A stretch of DNA of 64,000 nucleotides from Apus apus (Eukaryota; Chordata; Aves; Apodiformes; Apodidae), in contig NC_067284.1 of NCBI RefSeq assembly GCF_020740795.1, positions 101,175,440 through 101,239,439 of the forward strand, written 5' to 3'. Shown in pieces: positions 1 through 12,799 of this stretch (within the stretch, counting starts at the first letter, position 1; each line of letters starts with the position of its first letter). Under the pieces are notes generated by a model. It did not search any database and was not told where the DNA came from. It saw nothing but the letters and a program-made list of their open reading frames with translations. A program made the position numbers and the translations under genes.

Positions 1-2146
1 GATTTGCTCAAGGATGGTGAAATACCACACTGTGAAACAGTGACACAATTGTTTCAGCTCCAGCTGAGTTTCTTGCCTGGAACCTCATCAGCCTTTGTGC
101 TTGTATTCCAGCATAAGAAATTAATGTGCTCTTGAGATTTTTTTTCAGAGCTACAGTACACCCAGATTATCTGTTAGTTTGTTTTAAACTATTTATTTAC
201 TGAAGGCAAGACTTTGTGGAATAAGGCTGATATCCTTGGCCCCATTATCAACTGTTCAAAGATACTTTCCTAGAGAGGATCCTCCAGGTTTAATGGCATT
301 CCCTTGTCTAGTGTAAGGAACCACCGATTATGATTTAACTTCTGTGGTCCTGAGCTCTAAATTTAAAACTAGAAAAATTGCTGTTATTATTAAGGAGTCT
401 CATCTCCTCTGGTTCTCTGGACTCTTCTTTTTAATGAGTCCAGAGAATTAAGAGGTCAATATATTAATTTTAATTTTAAAAACATTTTATTTTTCTCGGT
501 CTGACGCACTTTTCTCTTTAGATTGAGATGTTGCTAAAATATGCACAGTGCAAGGTTCTACTGGCACATATATATTTCTTTTTTCCACAATGCTGAGAAA
601 TAGACTCAAAAATACATGAAATTTTCATACATTGTTCTTTCTGCTAGTTGGGACTATAAGGATTTCTGCAATATAAATGTAGAATACATATTACACATTG
701 CAATGAAAGTGGTGACATGTATTTCACTATGGCTGTACTGTGACCATTTTGGAACTTTTTCATATTTCAAATTACATTCTAAATTTTTTCCATTAGTATA
801 AAATCTTGTTGGATGACCTGGGCTATGGCCAAGTGACCTTTATGTGTACTCTAGGACTTGCATTTCAACTGCATTAATAAATTAAGCATGCCATTTTAAG
901 GTTTCCATGGTGGCATCCTGACAAAAGCATCCATAAATCCAACAGCAGAACTGCATAAAGCATGCCTATGTTACTCTAAAAACATCTCCAGGAGTTACAG
1001 TATGGTTTTTGAGAATCACAAAGAAAATAACACTTTGGAAAAAAATGGTAATTTGTCAAGCTACCAGAGACCTAGTTTCACTCTGTTTAAACAGACTTTT
1101 TCCACTTGCCAAGGGAGGAAGAAAATGAGCAAGCAGAAAGGAATGGGGAAGGTTCAGCTGTACATTCAAACAATGATGCATTTCTTCGAATGATGCACAA
1201 AGCAATAACTGACACTTTTTTTTACTGACCCTTCTAATAAAAAATCATTTGCACAAAATTTTTGTCTTGATTATATAAAGCACTATGGACACCTACACTA
1301 TGAAGATAATTTTTAAAAATAAAGATCAAGAAGTATTTTCATTTCATTGAACCCTCAGAAAAGGGTGAGAAATTATCTTACTACATGAAACACAATTTGA
1401 CAAATAAAAAGTTACTGCCAAATTATAGATATTGCAGATTCCCTATCAATAGGATGTTCAAATTTTGGCTCACTCAGCATTTGCATCCCCTTTAAGTTGT
1501 ATGTAGACGTAACTTGTTAGTGAAAGCAATAGTCTTCACCTATTCACACTACTGCTTTTAATGACCTGCAATGAATAGTGGGGATTTAAGGCTGAATTCT
1601 ACTTTCCCTCCTACAACAGTTGCTTTTGCAGTCTTAAGCTAGAAATATTTAACTGGGCTATTCATTAACATTCACTATAACAAAAGATTTTTTTCCCACA
1701 AGTTGTTTGCACCTGGAGTTCCACTGTAAGTCTCTGTTGCTACAGCAGCACCAGCAGCTAAAAAAACTGCCTTGAAAGATTTTCTGTTGAAGAAGAAATC
1801 AGTTTGCTGATGCTTCACTTTAAATACAGCTATGCCTAGACTGGAGTAAATCTGAGTGGGTAAGACAGCCAGTCATTCCAGGGTTTAAACGTGCAGCACA
1901 TCTTTTTGTATGGTAAGCAAAATAACAAATAAACTGGTAGCCTGGAAATCAAATTGTATCATACTCATTATTTGTTCATAAATATTTGACTTTACTTATG
2001 TTGTAGTGTTTCTGGATTATTGATACCCGAACAGTATTTTATCCAGGAAACTGCAAAGAAATTATAATTGGCACAGAGGCTTCTAGACACTTTTGTTTAC
2101 TTTTAACAAAATAAAGGCTAAGAATAAACAGGGATAGATGTTTAGC

Positions 2147-2176
2147 ATATATTCTCATTTAAAAATGAGAATATAT
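2147..2176. repeat. Perfect 14-bp inverted repeat with 2-bp loop
   Basis: Arms ATATATTCTCATTT and AAATGAGAATATAT are separated by AA. Probably a chance or replication-derived palindrome within VTA1 intron 5. Confidence 0.85.
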
Positions 2177-2357
2177 ATTTTTTTATTTATATTTTTATTT
2201 ATTATTTTAAATGTAATGGTGGTCAGGAGATAGAAATGATAAGAGAATACACTGTGGAGAGCCACTTTTCAGAATTTTTTGGCTAAATTTGAATCTCAGA
2301 AGCACTTCTATTTGACTCTCTCCCATTTCCACCCATTGATTCTGTGTGATTGTTTCA

Positions 2358-2690
2358 AGAATCATAGGCTGAAGCATCCCTTGGAAGTTATCCAGTCCAA
2401 TTCCTCACTCACAGCAGTATTAATGCAGATCATGCTGCTCTGGGAACAGAATTGCTGAAAGGAAGGGACTTCCTTTGGTAGTCCAACCACCAGTTGCCCA
2501 GGACTGTCTCCAGTCAGGTTTTGGATATTTCCAAGATGGAGATTCCATGACATCTCTTGGACTCTCTTTTCAATATCTGACCATGTTCTTGATGAACATT
2601 ATTCTCCTAATAACTAATTCACATTTGCCTTGTGTTCACCGCCTGTTGTCCTATCATTATGCACATCCAATAAGAGTCTAGCTTAGATCT
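2358..2690 (-). mobile_element. CR1 LINE fragment, old, 3' end
   Basis: On the plus strand the text runs from 'atcatagg' through 'gttatccagtccaa' and 'tttccaagatggagattcca' to 'cattattctcctaataacta', the usual reverse-complement signature of a CR1 3' end. Many mismatches and small gaps mark it as an old, 5'-truncated insertion. Confidence 0.75.
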
Positions 2691-5081
2691 TCTCTACACT
2701 CTCCCATTATTGCTTAAGACAGCAATAAGAACTCCCCTAAGACATTTCACTTTGTTCTCCAGTTCACATTTGGAAGACAACAGAAAATTATCATACTTCA
2801 AGTAGTAGACTATTTTATGACAAAGGTGAGCTTGGAAGGAGTAAGACTGCCCATCTTCTACTTCCTTATACTTTTTTCCCATCTGATAAAGCTGGTAAAC
2901 TAGATAGTTTTTATTCATGCTACTTTGTCACTTTTTATCTTCTGTTACACATTTGTCTTCTGCTGAAGAATCGGCTAGTGGCTGCCAAGTGAAATAGGAT
3001 GCTATAGCTTACTGTAAGGACCACCAGTTTAATCTTCCTCAAACTAGTAGGTCATGCCCATCGCCTCTTTCTTCACAGATGAAGAGGGAAAAAGCTTCAA
3101 AATGTGAGATCACATGATTAAAAGACCAAGAACTAAAAGAGAAACCAGTTTTCTAATGTTTTGACATGTTTAAAACAAAATTAATGTGCAGAAAATTACA
3201 AGCCTATTCATAACATATTTGAAATTACAGGTTCAAACTTCAAAATCCAACTAAGACTCAGGTAGAGATGCCAAATATGAATGAATGGAAGTAAACAAAT
3301 ACTTGTGTGTGTGTGTACATTTAAGTATATGGATCATATACATTAATATATATGAACTTAAAACTTTATGTAGCCACCTCTGCAGCTACCTAACAAGTTA
3401 GTTTTTTTCTTTTGCATTGAAGATTTAGTGATCATTTTAATTAGAAAAAATTCCAGCATAAGTTAAGAGATATATATGAGTATCAACATAAGTGACATTT
3501 ATTCAAGCCACAGGCCTGTATACTAACTCGGAGGAAAATTTCAAATCATTTAATGTTCTCATTAGTTTCATTAGATATGTGAAGAATTATACATAGAGGT
3601 TATTTGTGCAGAATTAGTCTGATTGAACTTGCATAATTAAAATATCAATTTCAAAGACATCCTATTTCCATGAGAGATTCGCATTTGAAGTTTGTATTTC
3701 AAGCTTCTGCACTGACTGAGGAGGAAAACTTAAGAGACCCCTTATTAATGATACTGATTGCTATCAAAAGCAACTGGTGAAATGCAAAAAGAATTAAACA
3801 TTAATAAGGTATCAAGCATAAAAAAACTGCAAATGAAAAATTAAATGGGTGAAAATATTTCAAAAGTTAATTTAACAATTACATACCATTTTTATATATT
3901 TCAGAAATGCATAATTTTTTGCATATATTTTGCTTTTATCCATAACTGAAAAGCATGGTATTATTTGTTTTAACAGCTTAATGTATCTGTGAAGCCTTTG
4001 GATCTATCCTAGAAAAAGTTTGACATTAGAAACTTTAGAAATAATATGGAAGCTTTGTTTTGAATGTTTAGTCATTTTTAGATGACTAAAATGATTTAGA
4101 AATTATTTAGAAAAAATACACAAAGACATAAGAGAATGGAACTGTCTTCCTCAGGAAAGGTTAGGATGTTATCAACATGCTCTTGTAAGACAGAGTCTGT
4201 TTAGTATGTGTTCTGTTACTTCATAGAGAGGCAAGCTTGCATGCTCAAAGTGGTGTTGTCTGTCTTAAAAAAAAGCTCTACATGAGAATGGTTTGGATGG
4301 CCCTAACATTTCTTTCTGAAGAGCTAAGACTTATATTAGCAGCAGAGTTTAGACAGAGTGGAATGCAGGAAATAGAAGGCAGTAAAAGTTACATTTTGGG
4401 AGGTTTTAAACAACCTTCTTCTGATAAACATTAATTTTTGGTAAGTAGGTGGCCTTGGAAATCACCACTTCTTATCTGACAGCTAAGAAGGTAACTTCAA
4501 GGAATCCTGTACAGTAAAGTCAAGTGGCCAGAAGAACAAAGGGCGTAACTAAAAACACAAGGAAGAGGAGGAGTAAGAAGGCAGCAGGAAATCCTACATA
4601 AAAAAGAGTAGGCCAGACATGTATTTTGTAAACCACATTATTATATGAGGAGGAAGGAACTGTCTCACTATGAAGCATTTGCTTTGGAGCTGAATTCACC
4701 TACAGTCAATCAATTTTCTACTCCTGTTTAACTCCTGAGAGAAGATAAACTGTCAAAGGGATCAAAACTTCACAGAACATATTTTAACAATATGAGTAGC
4801 ATTAAGAAATGCATGGTTCTGGCCCAAGGGTGACAATACCTTCTTAGAGCTATATTGAAAATAATAATCTCCACTACAGAGGAAAGAAACAAATATTTAA
4901 AAATTCAAATAAAACTAACAGTAGGAGAAGCAGAGAAAAAAAGCAGAAGGAGGGTCACCATTAATGGAACATTAAACAGAAAAAGTGTGCTTCCTGTAGG
5001 GCGCTCCCTGAAGAACTGTACGTACCATTTTGGTATTGGCCCAGTCCTCTGCTCTTTGAAAAAGAAAAGGGAAACACATAC

Positions 5082-5193
5082 CAAAGCTCTCCCCTTCCAT
5101 CCCAATAGGCCCAGGCTGAGGTGTCTCTCCATTCTTCAAGCAGTTATGAATATATGCTGCCTTCCACCTGGCGTACTTCCTGTGCTGGATGTT
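5082..5193 (-). CDS. VTA1: VTA1 exon 5 (last exon visible; gene continues off the left edge)
   Basis: 112 nt encoding NIQHRKYARWKAAYIHNCLK and NGETPQPGPIGMEGESF plus one base, matching the end of the N-terminal domain (family motif HRKYARWKA). Acceptor ttctccag ends at 5194 and donor GTATGT starts at 5081. The residues after GPIGME diverge from the mammalian protein, as expected where the flexible linker begins. No match to the linker or the C-terminal VSL domain was found between 1 and 5081, so intron 5 is longer than 5 kb or an intervening short exon was missed. Confidence 0.92.
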
Positions 5194-7789
5194 CTGGAGA
5201 AGGGAAAAGGCCAGTCCTTTTAACCACTCATTTCTGCAAACTAATGCATTCCAAACAGAAATATAAGCAGATTTCCACCCTGAGATTATAAAACTAAACT
5301 GCTTTCTCTGCTATCATTTGACACCCTTTTCAAGATTAACAACACATGTGAAATTAATCCGTTAACTAAAAAAAATAAATAAAAAGAACAGCTCTAACAG
5401 GATCTTAGAATGAAAGGAAAACGTGGATATTTTTAATTAGCACATGTCAGGAAAAGGCAATAAATTATAACAGGACCATCTAGTGTGAAAGACAGAGTGC
5501 TGTGTAGCAATTATCGATGTGAAATAATAAAGAAAACTCCGTATCTCCATAACCTTGGTTGATTATTTACTTTAGATTTAAATATCTGAAACTTACAATG
5601 CTATTCCTGCTGACAAATAATGTATTTTCTAATTATACTATTTTACATTTTTAAAATGTATTTAAAATAATGAATACAGAAAGTCTGCTGTAGTTGCAGG
5701 TTAATGTGTGTGTGGGCTACTCTAGGACACAGAATTTAGTATGTTCACAACATAGCTAAATATCAGATGAAGGACAGCAATACATGAACTACCTTCAGAG
5801 CATGTGGTTGTGTTAATAATGACTTTAAATACACTGATAATGTCAAGTTTAATATTTCAGTTATTAGAAAAACTAGTAATACTTCTCAAAAAAATATTAT
5901 ATTGAAAGTCAATATAATTTTTTGCCAATTCTTATCTTCTGAAACAGTGTTGATATGAAACAATAGCAGTCAGAAGTGAATTTACTGCTTGCCCTTCTGA
6001 TTTCATTTCCATAGTAACAGTTTGAAACAATAAAAAAAATGCAGCAGTAGCATCAGTATTTAAAGAAAATCAACATGATGTTTCAACATTTTCAGTCTGA
6101 TAAAAAGGCATCAAGGAAAAGCATTTCATCTTGATCTTCGTTCATTCTTCTTTTCAAGGAATATACGTGATAGAAATAAATGTCAGAATTTAATCTATTT
6201 TGATATTTTTCCATTTCATTTTTTATGCTTTACTATTCTTAGGTGCAACTTTAGTATGTCGAAACATGAAATGAAGATTGGCCACTATGTATCTCCTGGG
6301 ACTGTTACAACATTGTTGTTTTAATCCAGGAAGAGTTCTCACTTGTTATGAAAAATCTTAAACTGATTATGCAAATCAATCACTTTGTCAAAAGTTGTAA
6401 GAGAAATAACACATTCTGACAGTTATGAGGTAATATATTTCAAGGAACGATGCTGAATATAAACAGAGATGAGAAATGTGGAAGGATGAGTGCAATAATT
6501 TGGCCAAGCGAACAACACAGGCCAATTACCTGTTTCACATCAACAACATCACCTGCAAGGTACTGGTGAACTCAAATTTCCACAGTAACAACCACAGGTT
6601 AAATGGTTGAAAAGTAAGGTAGTCAGGATAATCTGACTGAAATTGCGTGCAAATTTTTTTAGTATAAAAGACAAAATTGTAGTTCAAAAAGTCTATTGCA
6701 CTGTCCTCTAAAACAGGGTAGAGAGTGACAGTAAAAAGGCTATCTCCAAGTGTCAAGTATCTGCCTTCTACACCTTCTGCTGTTGATTTAAGAGCCTCTT
6801 AATAGTTTCTATTAGATACATATAATAGCAATTACATATTGAAAAGACATATGGATGGTCTTAAAAATAAGAATCAATAGAAAATGTAGGTGTCTTACTA
6901 CATGACCAGGTGTCAGGCTGAGCTTACTTCAGGCTAATAAAAGCTTTTGTACAAATCTAAGACAGTCACACGTCATACTTGTCCCATCATTCCTTCATGT
7001 GACACTGGATAAGGAAACTGCTAAAATGTAATGATGTGAGCCAGAAGTGCAAACCTTGTATTTCTTGTACGCTCTCTTCTAGCAATGCCTTCGCTGACAA
7101 TCAAAATGAGATAATTCTGCTTCTTTTCAACTACAAAGCACTTCTGTCTTTTCAGCATTAAACCCCTGTCCCCATATTCAGTAGCAAACATACCACTGGT
7201 AGCATTCCACATTGACATCTACAGTATTTTTTTCTATCTACAAGAAGGATTGCTTCAGGACCTCTGAGGCATCACTGAATCAGTGCCCTGTCCTCCGTAC
7301 TGGATACCCACAGTCTAACATTATTCTCTTTTCAGTCCAATTAAATGTGCATTCACCCTCTGGCTCTAGGAAACATTATTTGGTATCCTAAAGGATGCAA
7401 GGGTCCATAGAAGCCAGTTTCAAGAGAACACATGAAAGAGCAATCTTACCCTCTTGATAGACGAAAATTGTATATTGATATAGTCTCAGGCTATGGAAGA
7501 TTTAAGAATCTTGCAAGAACACTTTAATAGCTACACTTATATCAGTTTTAGTTCTTTAAAGTCATGAAGCATCTTCTAACAGTAATTTAACATTTCACAT
7601 GATTTATTTGAAATACATAGGATAATTCCTTGTCACTTATTGCCAAGTATTTGACTAGACAATTAAAACCTAAATTATTTTAAGTTCATATTCACAAATT
7701 ATAAAAACAACTTTACAGAACTAAAACAATAATTTGCACCTGTGCTAGAAAAAGCAGTGAGACAATATACTGGTATCTCCAACACTTAC
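5194..7789 (-). other. VTA1: VTA1 intron 4
   Basis: 2.6 kb of AT-rich intron. A short inverted repeat lies at 5896-5918 (10-bp arms, 3-bp loop). No coding or repeat signature was recognised. Confidence 0.8.
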
Positions 7790-7865
7790 CTCTTCAGAGA
7801 GCTCCCCAAATACTGTTAGGACATCTATCAGGAGACTTGCAGTATAAAAGGACTTTATCATGTTT
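7790..7865 (-). CDS. VTA1: VTA1 exon 4
   Basis: 76 nt completing the Lys codon and encoding NMIKSFYTASLLIDVLTVFG and ELSEE, from the second MIT-like helical repeat. Acceptor tttacag is at 7866-7867 and donor GTAAGT starts at 7789. The exon leaves in phase 0. Confidence 0.94.
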
Positions 7866-8542
7866 CTGTAAAAAATAAAATATTTCACTAACTTGGTAAT
7901 GTCACTCTCTGAGGATCACATTTTAGAAGCTGGCATTTTAGATCATACTGGATTATTTCAAGCCAGTCATCATTATTTTTTTCCTATTAATTTAATGTTC
8001 CAGAACTTACTTCACAATGTTTAGGTTTAGCAATATATCAGATAGTCTCTTCACCACTATGCAGAAAGTTTTTGGTATTTTTTAAAGCTGGTCATCTGTT
8101 CTGCACTTAGTTTCTAGTTTGGAATGTTCAATATAGGACAAAGGACATCCTACATTACCTTAGAAAAAGCCTAGCAAAATTATCAAGATGCTGTAGTAAT
8201 TGCTGTAAATCAAACCAAATAATGTAACATCACAACTATTTTAGTATCACTGGACAGTAATAACTGTAACATGCTTGATTCCAAGCTCAATATTCGCCTG
8301 AGGTTTTAGAAGGCTTGCCAGTAGGTGAGCAACCTCCTAAAGAACACAAGAGTGGGGATACCAGTTAATGTGTGAAGTTAGAGACATACAAGTCATAACA
8401 AATCAAGTATTCTAAAAAAGAAATTAATGCATTACAGCACAATTCCTGTTTCCAGTCAAATTAAACAGTTGGGATATTCAAATTTCCTGACCGCTATCTT
8501 ATATCTTAAATTCAGATAACAAATCCAAAGATTTTCACCTAC
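7866..8542 (-). other. VTA1: VTA1 intron 3
   Basis: 0.68 kb between exons 3 and 4. Nothing beyond the splice sites was seen. Confidence 0.85.
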
Positions 8543-8670
8543 TTATGAAATTGTCCAGATCTGTCTTCATTGTCTGCATACAAAAACATTTTCAAAGCAT
8601 AATTCTCCACATGAGCAGAACCAACAATTTCCTGAGTAATTGCTTCATTATCACCAAATTGCTTTTTCAT
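8543..8670 (-). CDS. VTA1: VTA1 exon 3
   Basis: 128 nt coding for MKKQFGDNEAITQEIVGSAH followed by VENYALKMFLYADNEDRSGQFH and two bases of Lys. This is the conserved core of the N-terminal VTA1 domain. Acceptor tttttcag precedes the exon at 8671-8672 and donor GTAGGT starts at 8542. The exon leaves in phase 2, completed by the first base of exon 4. Confidence 0.94.
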
Positions 8671-11034
8671 CTGAAAAATTTGAAAAAAATATATTCATTA
8701 CTTTATTAGACCTTAGCAGTTCTGCAATCCATTTAAAATACAAGAAGCTGCCGATTTAGACAAAGCTAAGTACAATTAAAAAAACCAAACAAACCAAAAA
8801 CTAAAAAACAGATTTTACAAATCTCCAGCTTCTAACAAAACAAACGCTAAAAGTAGCATGATTAAGAGAAAGCACATTATTTTGCAGGGAGAAATATTAT
8901 GAGTAAGTATCTCTGAATACCATCTTCAATCACATAACACTGAAAAATGCAAACAAAATAAAAGTAAACACAACTGCAATATTGTGAAGGAATAGCTACA
9001 AATATTTTTCCCCTTACTGTTTGAAAGACCAAGGACTCTGAAGCCTGCGTCAGGATTCAACAGTTCAATTGAGAAATTAATGCATGCTTTATAAAGCTAC
9101 TGTAGGTCAGACTGATCATGTATCTTCTCTCTTGTAAGGCTATTTCACTGCAGATCATTACACCTTCCAAAGTGTCTGAGTCCTACATTGACGGGTCTAG
9201 TGACCTATGGATTTACTGGAATTTTCAGTGTAAGCAGTGTAGTGCAATTCAAAGACCTCTTTTCAAATACATTTGAGTACAAGAATCCTCAGGTTTCCTA
9301 ATAAAAATCAGTAAAGCAAATAACCCTGTAATAGTTAGAACAGGTGAATTGACAGCTTCTGAATAGGCTTACTGTTCGCACGTAAGTAAATCTCAGGTTT
9401 TCCTTAGAGAACAAAAACAGGAACACTGCATGACACTAACCTGAAGCCTTTATTTTGCCAAAAGATTTAAAAACAATCTCTGAATAACAGTTATTTTCCA
9501 AAGTGCGTGTGAAGAAAATTTAATCATGCAGGCTGAACTTCTGTAGTTTTTAGATTGCTGCCAACTTTTTAATAGACAGAATGTTGCCAGAAAAGTTACT
9601 TGACTTCAGTAGTGAGATATAAACTTCCAAAAGAGAACTCTAAGCTTGAAGATAATTTGTCAAACTAATACTCTACAAAGTGTAAGCATTTTTCTTTAAG
9701 TGTACCATAATTTCTAGGCTGCACGGCATGCAATGAAATGAAATGCTGAATGAAGTTAACTGAGAAAGAAAATTAATAGTTTATATACGTATTTTACCAG
9801 CCTATACATACACACCTTACACACAGAAAATAACTTTCTGCTATAGCTGATCTAATGTTTAATGAAGATTACTTCAAAAGCACAAATTACATATACTTCT
9901 AAAAATATTAGTTAGCCAAGTTGTTTACATTTGAAATTATCCTTCACACACTGTGATTCAGTACAGCAGTACTGGAGTTTAAAATCATGATTCATAATTT
10001 GAACCTAAAATCAAGCAATTTTTTTTTTAATTTTACTCAAAACATTGAAATGAAACACCTATTGGAAAAGCAAAACAACACAATTGTATGTAAAAATGTC
10101 TGACAGAAACAGGCATTTTGGATAAAAAAAATTACTACATGCAATTAAACTATGAATGTTCTTGCTAAGAACACATCCGGTAATTTCCAGTATATCTACA
10201 CCATTTTATTCTTTGCTACTACATAGTTCAAGATTGCTTGTAACCTTCTGTCTTAACCTCTAAAATAAACAATTGTGGCAATCCACAGAAAGCAGTGAGA
10301 AACATTTAGCTCAGCCCTGCAGCACCCCTTTGTGCCCCTGCTGGTTAAGGGCAGACTGAAAATGGCTGCAACTGAATTACTGCAGAGGTCCAACTTCTCA
10401 ATATACCCAAGCTTCCTAGTCCCCAAAATGCTGTGTTGGATCTGCTTGGAGTGTTCTCTCCAATCTCCCACCACTCGGCTACATAGAAGGAACTTCAATA
10501 CCTGAGCATCAGTTGTCACTCAATCTTACCAGCAACTTAAAGATGAAACCAGGGATTTTTGCTGGTTTTCTTGTCTTTAGAAATGTGAATCAAAAGGGGT
10601 AACTGAACACTGCAGAGTATCTCAAGGTATTAAATAAATTGCAAAGTGCAAATAACTCTCACAGACTTCAGATAATCAAAGACAACTCAATTAAAAAGTT
10701 CTTCTAGAAGTCCTGCATTTATTTTGTAATAAATTGCAATTTCTCATGAGAATATGTATGAATAAAGTATTGTAATTCACCTTGTCTAGACAAAATTTCA
10801 GTTATGTTTGCACATGCACTCCAACATATAAATATATATATACATACAGCTTTATCTTCTTTCAATCTTTCTGTCAACTTACTCGATACAACTTAAATTC
10901 ATACAGTATGCCTGCATACAGAATAGTTGCATCAATGACCGATGACAGTGGAAAGACAATATACGCAGAAGTTTAAATGAAAATTAAAGTAACATCATGA
11001 ATAATTTTGGAGAAGAGAAATAAAATCTACTTAC
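8671..11034 (-). other. VTA1: VTA1 intron 2
   Basis: 2.4 kb of AT-rich intron. The stretch 10280-10520 is less AT-rich and resembles an eroded repeat, but I could not assign a family. Confidence 0.8.
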
Positions 11035-11129
11035 AGCTTCCAACTGATCCATAAGTTTGGATAAAAATTTACGGCATTCTGGGGTTTTACTATCAATTTT
11101 CATCCCTGTTTGCATTGCATACAAACGAC
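11035..11129 (-). CDS. VTA1: VTA1 exon 2
   Basis: The exon encodes the end of the Cys codon, then RLYAMQTGMKIDSKTPECRK and FLSKLMDQLEA, part of the first MIT-like helical bundle. Acceptor AG ends at 11130 (tttaaag) and donor GTAAGT starts at 11034. It is 95 nt, entering in phase 1 and leaving in phase 0. The 12.8 kb intron 1 separates it from exon 1. Confidence 0.94.
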
Positions 11130-11289
11130 CTTTAAAGGAGACAAAACACACCAAAAAATGGAAGTGATTAATTATCTAAGGCAAAACCCATAAGCAAACA
11201 AAGCAATGCCCCTCCAAACCCACCTGAAAGACAAACTCATCTTCAGGTTAACGGTGTACTACTGCAGGACTAGTTAGCAATGACAGCAA

Positions 11290-11545
11290 AATCACAGGAT
11301 CACAAAATGGCTCGGATTGGAAAAGACTTGAAAAATCACCTAGTTCCAACCCACCCTGCATGGGCACAGACACCTCCCACTAGACCATGTTGCTTGAATT
11401 GCCATCCAATCTGCCCTCAAACACTTCCAGGGATGGGGCACCCTCAGCTTCCCTGAGCAACCTGTTCCAGTTGTCTTACCATCCTCGTAGTGAAAAATTT
11501 CCTCTTAAAAGTCTAATCTAAATGCCCCCTCTTCCACTTAGGTAT
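11290..11545 (-). mobile_element. CR1 LINE fragment, 3' end
   Basis: Contains 'aatcacaggatcacaaaatgg', a tract equivalent to 'cacttccagggatgg', then 'gcaacctgttccag' and 'cctcttccactta', matching the reverse complement of CR1 ORF2 and its 3' end. Moderately diverged. It lies 160 bp upstream of VTA1 exon 2 in transcription direction. Confidence 0.8.
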
Positions 11546-12751
11546 GTTCAGTCTTGCAGAGATACTAGGAGATACTTCCCTAAAATGTATGCCTTATTTT
11601 TCTCAATTGGTATTTCAGCAGATTTCAGGTTGATGCTTGTATCACTTTTATGACGCAATATTAAGTGCTTTTGTAAATAATCACCATCCTCATTTGGAAC
11701 TCTTTCAAATAAGAACTTCAAAGTTGATTTTTATCCCTCATTATACATGAGTCATTTTCATATGACTTACATATGTGAATAGAGTGTATGCACATATCTC
11801 AAAAAATGGAACTTCACACATCAGAAACTAGCTAGCTTTAATACTCCACTTTAACAAATGGAATAAAGGATATATTCTATTAATGTATATGCGTACATGT
11901 CATCAAAAGACACAAGATACAAACCTGACCTTTAAATCAGACAAGAAAGACTTTATTAAACTATCCCTGTCAGTAAAATTGCCAGTTTTTCATGTGATCT
12001 TGAAAATGAATTATTAATATATTCTGATGAAAGGTTATCTTTTTAATACCAAAAATCTATGAGTTTTAGATATGCACATGGCAGAACTTTATATGCTTCG
12101 GGAAACTGTGGGTAAAACCAAACAACTATTACTGACATACTAGGATTAACACACACAGAGAAGGGAAAACAGACAAAAACGTTTAGTAACTGAATGCAGA
12201 ACAGTTTCATCTCTCTCCTTCCAAGCAAGTCTTCATACACTAGAGACAGCCTTTTCCCTTCAAATTATCTCGGTGAACATCAATATAACACAGATGCTTT
12301 CAAACTGCACTTATCCTGATGTTGGCTGCAGAATATGAAAAATTATGAAACCAGCACATGTAAAGTTGAAATTATATTTCAAATATATCCAAACACAGAA
12401 AGATCCAGAGATGTGTATCTAAGGCAATTTAAGTCTACTGTCAATTTAAGTACACCAATCACATGATGAGGAGTTAATGCTTACCATCTTTAACTAAACT
12501 GGTTTTTAAGTACATACTTGATTGTAAGCTTCCCTGAACATGTTTCATGGTAACATTTAGCAATATACAACTTAGGAATTAACACACTTAATGCTAGACT
12601 TATGGGGCATCTGTATCAGTGTTTTCTTGTTGACAAATGCAAATATCAGATATATTCAGAGTAAATTAATTTTAGACTGGTAGGAGTTAGGGTTACATAC
12701 ATTCAGAATACCCTTGGTCATTACTGGATGTAATTTATTTTACTTACTGAT

Positions 12752-12799
12752 GTACTGAATACTACTGAAGTATTCAGTACTCAATACTACTGAAGTATT
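12752..12799. repeat. Nested palindrome and 17-bp direct repeat
   Basis: GTACTGAATAC (12752-12762) and GTATTCAGTAC (12770-12780) form an 11-bp inverted repeat with a 7-bp loop. AATACTACTGAAGTATT occurs at 12758-12774 and again at 12783-12799. Confidence 0.85.

Larger units (their letters stand above)
1..5081 (-). other. VTA1: VTA1 intron 5 (incomplete, runs off left edge)
   Basis: AT-rich sequence without recognisable exons. It contains an old CR1 fragment near 2.4-2.7 kb, a perfect 14-bp hairpin at 2147-2176 and short TG repeats near 3305. Segments 4100-4430 and 4440-4620 look unique; I recognise nothing in them. Confidence 0.7.

Noticed and set aside
4855-5223. 122-codon plus-strand frame
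   Set aside because: Antisense shadow of VTA1 exon 5.
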